DNA of 52,682 nt, taken from the NCBI RefSeq assembly GCF_003732485.1, contig NZ_MOAK01000013.1, positions 106,335 through 159,016 on the forward strand, given 5' to 3'. Both the position numbers and the translations under genes were made by a program. Shown here one piece after another: positions 45,897 to 52,682 of the stretch; position 1 is the first letter of the stretch; each line of letters begins with the position of its first letter. A model generated the notes under the pieces. The model had not been told where the DNA came from. It did not search any database and saw nothing but the letters and a program-made list of their open reading frames with translations. The stretch is from Pseudomonas protegens. GTDB lineage: Bacteria > Pseudomonadota > Gammaproteobacteria > Pseudomonadales > Pseudomonadaceae.

Positions 45897-48800
45897 ATGG
45901 ACGTACGCAAGCCCTTTGCCCAATGCATTGCCCTGTCGTTGTCGGGGATCCTGTTTCTCAATCCGATCGTCAGTGTCGCCGCCGGCCTGACCCTGGACCC
46001 GGCCGCCGGGGGCAATGCCACCATCGGCGCGGCGGGCAACGGCGTACCCATCGTCAACATCAACGCGGCCAATGGCAGCGGCTTGTCCCACAACAAGTTC
46101 AGCGAATACAACGTCGGCAGCAACGGCCTGATCCTCAACAACGCCACCGGCTCGACCCAGAGCACCCAGCTGGGCGGCTACATCCTCGGCAACCCCAACC
46201 TCAAGGGGCAGGCGGCGCAGGTCATCCTCAACGAAGTCACCGGCAGCAATCGCAGCAAGCTGGCGGGGTACACCGAGGTGGCCGGGCAGGCCGCCCGGGT
46301 GATTGTCGCCAACCCCCATGGCATTACCTGCAACGGCTGCGGTTTCATCAACACCCCGCGCGCCACCCTGACCACTGGCAAGCCGATTATCGAGGGCCAG
46401 AAGCTCGATCGCTTCCAGGTCGAAGGCGGCGATATCAGCATTGAAGGTGCCGGCCTCAACGCCAGCAATATCGATCAGTTCGACCTGATCACCCGCAGCA
46501 CCAAGCTCAACGCCAACCTGTATGCCAAGAACCTCAACGTCATCACCGGGCGCAACGACGTCAAGGCCGATGACCTGAGCGTCACGGCCCGGGAAGCCGA
46601 TGCCAGTGCCAAGCCGGAACTGGCCATCGACAGTGCGGCCCTGGGGGGCATGTACGCCGGGGCCATCCGCCTGGTGGGCACGGAGAAGGGCGTGGGCGTG
46701 AACATGTCGGGGGAGATGGCGGCCAGCACCGGCGACATCCAGATCGATGCCAACGGCAAGGTCACGGTGGCCGGCATGGGCGCCAATCAGGCAATCGCGA
46801 TCAAGGCCCAGAGCATCGACCTCAAGGGCAAGGCCTATGCAGGGACCGAGGCGACCCTGCAGGCCAAGGAGCAGATCGAGGTCCACACCAGTCTGGCGGC
46901 GCGGGATCAGGTGCGGGTGGTGGACGCCGGGCAACTGGTCAACCACGGCATCATCGAGGCCGGGGTCAACAGCGACAACAGCCGCAACGATCAAGGCGTA
47001 GTCAAGCTGAACGCCGACAACCTGGAAAACCGCGGCGATGTGCTGGCCAGCCGCACTCTGCAACTGACCGCACGGCAGACCCTGAACAACCAGAACGGCG
47101 TGATCCAGGGGCCCAAGGTCGAGGTCAAGGCTGCACGCCTGGTCAACCAGGGCGGGCAGGCCCGCGTGCTGGCGCACAATGAGCTGGTGCTCACCACCCC
47201 GGCCATCGCCAACCTGGGCGGCCTGATCCGCTTTGGCGACCGGCAGGACGCGACTCTGAGCCTGGACAGCCTGAACAACAACGGCGGGCGCCTGGAAGTG
47301 GCGGACGCCGACCTGACCCTCAACGCCCGTGAGATCAGTAACCAGAAGGGCTCGATGATCGCCGACAAGGTTGCGATCAGCGCCGAGCGGCTGGACAACC
47401 AGCAGGGCCTGATCGGGTCCAGCCAGGATAGTGCCACCTTCAAGATCAGCGAGCAGTTGAACAACAACGGCGGCCGGCTCCAGGCCCAGACCCTGCTGGA
47501 AACCCAGGGTGGGGAGTTGCTCAATCAGGGCGGCAAGCTGCTAGCGGACCAGATCAAGGTGACCGGCAAGCGCCTGGACAACAGCCAGAAGGGCCTGATC
47601 AGCGCCGAGCAGGGCGCGTTGCAAGTGAGCCTCGATCAGGACCTGATCAATGCCGGTGGCAAGCTGCAGGCCACTTCGCTCCTGAACCTCAAGGCCGGCA
47701 GCGTGGACAACCGCGGCGGTACCCTGATCGCCCCGCAACTGATCCTCAATAGCGGCGGCAAGCTCGGCAACCAGGGCGGCACCCTCACCGCCGATGACCT
47801 GGAGCTGCACACCGCGGACATCGACAACCAGGGCGGCCTGCTGCAAGGCAAGGACAACCTGCTGCTGGACGCCCGGGGCCTGGCCAACAACCAGGGCCAG
47901 GTGATCGGCAATGTGCTCACCGCCAACCTCGACAGCCTCAGCCAGAACCAGGCCGGGGTGTTGAGCGCCGAGACCGGCAAGCTCACGCTGACGGTCAAGC
48001 AGCATCTGAACAACGCCCTGGGCCACCTGCAGGCCAAGACGGGCGACGTGCAGATCGTCTCGGGCAGCCTGAACAACCAGGGCGGTGTCGTGGTGGGCAA
48101 TCACTTGCTGCTGACCAACACCGGCCTGCTGGATAACCGTGGCGGGCAATTGGCCGGTGATCGGCTGACCGTCAGCACCCAGCGTCTGGACAACCAGGCG
48201 TCGGGCCTGCTGGCGGCCGGCAGCGATGGCCTGCAGTTGACCTTGACGGCCGACGGCGCGGCAGCGGGGCAATTGCTCAACAGCCAGGGGCGCCTGCAAA
48301 GCGACGGGCATCTGCAGATTAACGGCGGTCAATTGAACAACAGCGGCGGTGTGCTGCTGGGCCGCAGCGTCGGGCTCGATGCAGCCGGCCTCGACAACAG
48401 CGCCAAGGGCGCGGTGGTGGCCAACCAGGGGACGCTGGATCTGAAGCTCAACCACGGCGCACTGAACAACAACGCCGGGGTCATCGACGCCGGTGAACAG
48501 GCGCTGCGAGTGACCCAGGGCGGGCAATTGGACAACCTGGGCGGCACCCTCAAGGGCAAGCGTCTGGAGGTCGGGGGCGTAGCCCTGGATAACCGCCAGG
48601 GACAACTGCTGGCCGGCAACGACGGTTTGAACCTGGTGGCCGGCGGCCTGAACAACGCCGAAGGGATAATCCTGGCCAAGGACAGCCACGGCGAAGTGGC
48701 GCTGGGCCAGGGCACCCTGGATAACCGTGGAGGCACCCTGCAGGGCGCGACCCTGGGGATCACCGCAGGGGCTGTGGATAACAGTGCCTTGAACGGCAAG

Positions 48801-51800
48801 GCCGGACTGATCAGCAGCCAGGCCGGAGCGCTCAAGCTGGTGGTCGATCGCCTCACCAACCAGGCGGGCAAGCTCTACGCCAATGGCCTGCTCAGCAGCA
48901 CCGGACAGGTCCTGGACAACCGCTTTGGCGGTGAAGTCAGCGCCCGGCAGCTGGACCTGAACGTCGCGGCCAACCTCTATAACCAGGGCGGGCTGGTGGA
49001 GTCGGGCAACTCGCTGCTGCTGGTGGGCGGCAACCTGGACAACAGCGCCGGGGGCCGGGTACGTGCGGTGGGTGGCGAGCAAAGCCGGATCACCCTGGGC
49101 GGCGTGCTGAACAACCAGGGTGGCACCCTGGCCCTGGGCTCCAGCGCTTTTGCCTTGAATGCCGGACAACTGAACAACATCGGCGGCGGTATCGAGCACG
49201 CCGGCAGCGGCCTGTTCAAACTGGACCTGGGGGCGCTGTCCGGCTTCCAGGGACGGATCACCGGCCTGGGCCGTGGCGACTGGGATGTCGCTGCGGTGGA
49301 TCGCAGCGGCCTGATGCAACTCAACGGTACGCTGGATCTGAGCACCGGGGGCGACCTCAATCTGAGTGCCGGCGACCGCATCGCCAGCGCCACGGGCCTG
49401 CGAGTGGGCGCGGCGACCCTGAACAACGCCGGGGAACTGGCCAGTGACGGTTACCTGACCCTGGACCTGGGGGGCAACCTGAACAACAGCGGGCTGCTGT
49501 CGTCCGGGGGCAAACTCACGGTGGGCGCCGGCGACCTCAACCAGAACGGCGGGCGCCTGGCCAGTGGCGGCGACACCGAGCTCAACCTGCGCGGCACCCT
49601 GGACAACCTGGGACGCTTGATCGCCAGCCAGAACCTCTATGTGTCCGCGGCGCAGATCAACAACCGCGGCACCCTCGGGGCCTTGGGGCAGATGCAACTG
49701 CGCTCCGGCAACGGCATCACCACCTCGGCCGACACCCTGATCTACAGCGGCGGCGACATGCTGCTGCGGGGCAACGGCCTGGCCAACAGCTACGGTGATA
49801 TCTACAGCGCCGGCAACCTCAGCTTCGCCGCCCTCGACGGCGGCCGCGCGGTCCTGCTGAGCAACCGCTCCGGGACCATCGAAAGCGAGGGCGACATGAA
49901 CCTCAACGTGGCGTCGCTGCAAAACGCCATGGACCAGTATCAGGTCGGCGAAACCATCACCCAGCGCAATATCGTGATCAATTGCACCGACTGTTCCGGC
50001 GATTACCACACCGCCACTTACATCGTTAACACCACCTATGAAGGCACCATGGGCGAGCACTCCGCAGGCGCCCGGCTGGTGTCCAACCGTGACCTGACCA
50101 TCAATGCCGACACGGTGGAGAACGACCAGAGCCTGATCGCCGCCAACCGCGATGTCTCCATTACGGCCAACAATCTCTACAACCGCGGCCTGACCCTGGA
50201 CAAGCGGGTCGAGAGCATCAGCTATTTCCTGCATGGGGTTTCCAAGCGCGCGTTCCGCGCCGCCGAGCGAGCCACCATCGCCTGGAACGCCGCTAACGCC
50301 AATCGCGCGCCGGGCCAGCAGGACCCGCTGCCGACCGTGGTGACCCAGTACCCGATCTACGAACCCGCCAGCCACACGGTGATCACCCCGGGCACCCAGA
50401 CCGCCTACGCCTCCACCTTGCAGGCCGGCCAGCGCCTGCACCTGCAGGTCAGCGGCACCATCGAGAATGGCGTGCAGAGCGAACAGAGCCGCGCCCAGCT
50501 CACCGGGCAGACGCTGCAAAACAACCTGTCCCAGGTGGGCGGCCAGGTGATCACGGTCAACGCCCAAAGCTCCGCGGCGGCCAATCAGGTGGCCAAGGAT
50601 GTACAGCGCATCGAAAAGGTCGCCGCCGACGGCACGACCCAGGTCAGCTTCGTGCCGGTGGACTTCTCCGGCGTGCCGTTCGCCGCGGTGGACCCCACAT
50701 CGCTGTCGAGCTTCCGCGTGCCTCAGGGCGAGTACGGCCTGTTCGTCAAGAGCCAGAATCCCCAGGGCCGCTACCTGATCGAGACCAACCCGACCTTCAC
50801 CGACCTGTCGCGCTTCATGAGCTCGGACTACATGCTCGGCAACCTCAACTACAACACCGACCAGACCTGGCGCCGCCTGGGCGACGGCCTGTATGAAACC
50901 CGCTTGATCCGCGATGCGGTGCTGGCCCAGACCGGGCAGCGTTTCCTCGCGGCGGGGCTGACCAGTGATTACGACCAGTATCGCTATCTGATGGACAACG
51001 CCATCGCTTCCAAGGACCAGTTGCAGCTTAGCGTCGGTGTGTCCCTGACCCCGGCCCAGGTGGCCTCGCTGACCCACGACATCGTGTGGATGGAAACCCG
51101 CGAAGTGCAGGGCGAGAAGGTGCTGGTGCCGGTGCTGTACCTGGCTCAGGCAGAAACCCGCAACCTGCGCGGCGGCAGCCTGGTGCAGGGGCGCGACATG
51201 ACCTTGATCGCCGGTGGCGACCTGACCAACGTCGGTACCTTGCGGGCCAGCAACGACCTGAGTGTGAATGCCGGTGGCAGCCTGTACCAGGGCGGCCTGA
51301 TCGAAGCCAACGAACGGGTCAGCCTGATGGCCCAGGACAGCGTGCGCAACGCCCTGGCCGGTGAGATTCGCGGCAATCAGGTCAGCGTCACCTCGATCAA
51401 GGGCGACATCATCAACGACCGCACGGCGGTGGCCGTCGGCTACGGCTCGGGCAATCGCACCATCCTCGACCAGGGCAGCCAGATCACCGCGCGCCAGCAG
51501 CTGGATGTCAGCGCCGGCCGCGACCTGAGCAACCTCGGCCAGCTCGCCAGTGCCGGCGATGCCAAGCTCAGCGCCGGTCGCGATATCGACCTGCTGGCGG
51601 TGCAGGACCACACCTTCACCCAGAGCGCGATCCGTCGCGGCCTGGTGACCAACGACACGGTGCAGACCCTGGGCTCCAGCGTCACCACGGGTGGCAACCT
51701 GGAACTCAATGCCGGGCGTGACCTGGCCGTGGTGGCGAGCAAGGTCGATGCCGGTCACGATCTGTCCCTGAACGCCAAGCGCGACATCGTCATCGCCTCG

Positions 51801-52682
51801 GCCCAGGACGAGCAGTCCTCGACCTTCTACCAGAAGAAGAAAGGCTCCTGGGGCAAGAGCAAGACCACCCGCAGCGCCGACTCCTCGACCACCAACGTGG
51901 CCTCCGAGATCAGCGCCGGGCACGACCTGATGGTCAATGTCAGCCAGGACCAGGACGGCCGTATCAGCCTCAACGGCGGGCGCGACGTCACCGTGGTCGG
52001 CAGCCAGCTCAAGGCCGGCAACGACCTGCTGGTGGGCGCTACCCGGGACGTCAGCCTGGTCTCGGCCCAGGAGCAGCAGGACAGCGCCTACAGCCAGAAG
52101 AAGAAAGGCAGCTTCGGCCTGAGCAAGAGCGGCAACAGCCGCACCTCCAGCAGCACCACCCAGGTGGGCAGCGAGCTGAGTGCCGGCAATGACGCAGTGG
52201 TGATCGCCGGGACCAACGTCAACCTTTCGGCCAGTTCCATCGAAGCCAAGCGCGATGCCGAAGTGCGCGCCGGGTTGATCGACAAGAACGGTGACATCAA
52301 CCTGATGGACGCCGCCAACACCTCCAGCAGCCAGAGCGACAAGTACAAGAGCAAGGTGGGGTTCTCCAGTTCCGGCAGCTTCACTTCGATTGCCTCGGCG
52401 AAGAAGTCCGGCCAGGAAAACACTCAGTCCCAGAGCGTTGGCAGCGTGGTCAGCGGCGGGCGTGACACCACGTTGCAGGCCTCCCGTGACGTCAACATGA
52501 TCGGCAGCACGGCAGCGGCCGAGCGCAACCTGAATGTGGGGGCGGGACGCGACGTCAACGTCCTGGCCGGCAGCAACAGCTCGGACCAGAGCAACTGGAA
52601 GTCCGAGAAGCATGTGGGGCTGTCCCTGGAGAGCGATCGCAATGGCGTCACCGCGTTCCTGGGCAGCGAAGCCCTCAAGCAG
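45897..52682 (+). CDS. Giant filamentous haemagglutinin/CdiA-like exoprotein TpsA, 3' end outside the window
   Basis: One frame is open without stop from ATG 45897 to the last base: 2262 codons so far. Domains in order: signal peptide (MDVRKPFAQCIALSLSGILF to about residue 29); TPS secretion domain, residues about 30-300, with NPHGITCNGCGFINTPRATL at residue 139; long FHA-1 repeats (LNNQGG/LDNRGG type), about 330-1350; a non-repetitive segment, about 1355-1750, with NCTDCSGDYHTATYIVN and SLTPAQVASLTHDIVWMETR, as in the receptor-binding and YP region of CdiA; then FHA-2 repeats with YQKKKGSWGKSK and YSQKKKGSFGLSK. The pretoxin motif and C-terminal effector are beyond the edge. Partner of the TpsB just upstream. 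CdiA-type growth inhibitor or adhesin cannot be decided without the tip. Confidence 0.93.
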   Translation, partial: MDVRKPFAQCIALSLSGILFLNPIVSVAAGLTLDPAAGGNATIGAAGNGVPIVNINAANGSGLSHNKFSEYNVGSNGLILNNATGSTQSTQLGGYILGNPNLKGQAAQVILNEVTGSNRSKLAGYTEVAGQAARVIVANPHGITCNGCGFINTPRATLTTGKPIIEGQKLDRFQVEGGDISIEGAGLNASNIDQFDLITRSTKLNANLYAKNLNVITGRNDVKADDLSVTAREADASAKPELAIDSAALGGMYAGAIRLVGTEKGVGVNMSGEMAASTGDIQIDANGKVTVAGMGANQAIAIKAQSIDLKGKAYAGTEATLQAKEQIEVHTSLAARDQVRVVDAGQLVNHGIIEAGVNSDNSRNDQGVVKLNADNLENRGDVLASRTLQLTARQTLNNQNGVIQGPKVEVKAARLVNQGGQARVLAHNELVLTTPAIANLGGLIRFGDRQDATLSLDSLNNNGGRLEVADADLTLNAREISNQKGSMIADKVAISAERLDNQQGLIGSSQDSATFKISEQLNNNGGRLQAQTLLETQGGELLNQGGKLLADQIKVTGKRLDNSQKGLISAEQGALQVSLDQDLINAGGKLQATSLLNLKAGSVDNRGGTLIAPQLILNSGGKLGNQGGTLTADDLELHTADIDNQGGLLQGKDNLLLDARGLANNQGQVIGNVLTANLDSLSQNQAGVLSAETGKLTLTVKQHLNNALGHLQAKTGDVQIVSGSLNNQGGVVVGNHLLLTNTGLLDNRGGQLAGDRLTVSTQRLDNQASGLLAAGSDGLQLTLTADGAAAGQLLNSQGRLQSDGHLQINGGQLNNSGGVLLGRSVGLDAAGLDNSAKGAVVANQGTLDLKLNHGALNNNAGVIDAGEQALRVTQGGQLDNLGGTLKGKRLEVGGVALDNRQGQLLAGNDGLNLVAGGLNNAEGIILAKDSHGEVALGQGTLDNRGGTLQGATLGITAGAVDNSALNGKAGLISSQAGALKLVVDRLTNQAGKLYANGLLSSTGQVLDNRFGGEVSARQLDLNVAANLYNQGGLVESGNSLLLVGGNLDNSAGGRVRAVGGEQSRITLGGVLNNQGGTLALGSSAFALNAGQLNNIGGGIEHAGSGLFKLDLGALSGFQGRITGLGRGDWDVAAVDRSGLMQLNGTLDLSTGGDLNLSAGDRIASATGLRVGAATLNNAGELASDGYLTLDLGGNLNNSGLLSSGGKLTVGAGDLNQNGGRLASGGDTELNLRGTLDNLGRLIASQNLYVSAAQINNRGTLGALGQMQLRSGNGITTSADTLIYSGGDMLLRGNGLANSYGDIYSAGNLSFAALDGGRAVLLSNRSGTIESEGDMNLNVASLQNAMDQYQVGETITQRNIVINCTDCSGDYHTATYIVNTTYEGTMGEHSAGARLVSNRDLTINADTVENDQSLIAANRDVSITANNLYNRGLTLDKRVESISYFLHGVSKRAFRAAERATIAWNAANANRAPGQQDPLPTVVTQYPIYEPASHTVITPGTQTAYASTLQAGQRLHLQVSGTIENGVQSEQSRAQLTGQTLQNNLSQVGGQVITVNAQSSAAANQVAKDVQRIEKVAADGTTQVSFVPVDFSGVPFAAVDPTSLSSFRVPQGEYGLFVKSQNPQGRYLIETNPTFTDLSRFMSSDYMLGNLNYNTDQTWRRLGDGLYETRLIRDAVLAQTGQRFLAAGLTSDYDQYRYLMDNAIASKDQLQLSVGVSLTPAQVASLTHDIVWMETREVQGEKVLVPVLYLAQAETRNLRGGSLVQGRDMTLIAGGDLTNVGTLRASNDLSVNAGGSLYQGGLIEANERVSLMAQDSVRNALAGEIRGNQVSVTSIKGDIINDRTAVAVGYGSGNRTILDQGSQITARQQLDVSAGRDLSNLGQLASAGDAKLSAGRDIDLLAVQDHTFTQSAIRRGLVTNDTVQTLGSSVTTGGNLELNAGRDLAVVASKVDAGHDLSLNAKRDIVIASAQDEQSSTFYQKKKGSWGKSKTTRSADSSTTNVASEISAGHDLMVNVSQDQDGRISLNGGRDVTVVGSQLKAGNDLLVGATRDVSLVSAQEQQDSAYSQKKKGSFGLSKSGNSRTSSSTTQVGSELSAGNDAVVIAGTNVNLSASSIEAKRDAEVRAGLIDKNGDINLMDAANTSSSQSDKYKSKVGFSSSGSFTSIASAKKSGQENTQSQSVGSVVSGGRDTTLQASRDVNMIGSTAAAERNLNVGAGRDVNVLAGSNSSDQSNWKSEKHVGLSLESDRNGVTAFLGSEALKQ

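Noticed and set aside
47541..52613. A 1690-codon open frame on the minus strand opposite tpsA
   Set aside because: It is antisense to a clear TpsA frame with signal peptide, TPS domain and FHA repeats; its long opening comes from the GC-rich repetitive codons. The antisense product shows no recognisable domain.

Overview
This window looks like chromosomal DNA from a Pseudomonas of the P. fluorescens/protegens/chlororaphis type. The DnaB, azurin, AmaB and ribosomal proteins read as typical pseudomonad sequences. The intergenic spaces are studded with pseudomonad REP palindromes (GTAGGAGC...TTGCC...GCGA). The backbone gene order (rpsF-rpsR-rplI-dnaB, LOG-azurin, nadE/pncB, amaR, liv, SDR, ureEFG, desT, ferritin-like) follows what I remember of the P. 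aeruginosa PA4880-PA4935 neighbourhood. No tRNA, rRNA, CRISPR array or insertion sequence was seen.

Layout. 1-4.6 kb: translation and replication core, with the end of rlmB, the rpsF-rpsR-DUF2232-rplI operon behind a structured leader, then dnaB. 4.7-7.0 kb: a large YgiQ-type radical SAM protein. 7.1-14.0 kb: a three-gene cluster behind a canonical sigma-54 promoter. It encodes a transglutaminase fused to DUF2126, a circularly permuted ATP-grasp fused to an alpha-E domain, and a second transglutaminase. This is the predicted peptide-synthesis or peptide-tagging system of unknown chemistry, and it is the best candidate here for an undescribed system. 14.0-18.1 kb: REP doublets, two small minus-strand ORFs, a LOG-family enzyme, azurin behind an ANR-like box, and pncB-nadE for NAD salvage. 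18.3-27.7 kb: amaR/amaB-amaA for lysine/pipecolate catabolism, then the livKHMGF branched-chain amino acid transporter behind a second sigma-54 promoter with helically phased GGTTGC repeats.

27.7-28.5 kb: an 874-bp gene-free space with four perfect 9-bp DnaA boxes in degenerate repeat blocks. 28.5-38.8 kb: a YdfG-like SDR, a CDF-like transporter with an altered metal site, an AGE-family sugar epimerase/isomerase, hupE-ureG-ureF-ureE read on the minus strand, desT, a secreted protein built on 14-residue repeats, an AsmA-family protein and a ferritin-like protein. 38.9-43.9 kb: accessory genes, namely a LysR/azoreductase pair, a multidrug-transporter remnant, a signal-less lipase, a divergent EamA/AraC pair and a PsiF protein. 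44.1 kb to the end: a two-partner secretion locus with a TpsB transporter and a giant TpsA/CdiA-like exoprotein that runs off the edge, so its C-terminal toxin or adhesin tip and any immunity gene lie outside.

Functionally the window alternates conserved housekeeping blocks with nitrogen-linked systems (two sigma-54 promoters, branched-chain amino acid uptake, lysine/pipecolate oxidation, urease nickel insertion) and a cell-surface or competition module at the right end. All functional statements rest on reading motifs by eye and on remembered family knowledge; no database search was run.
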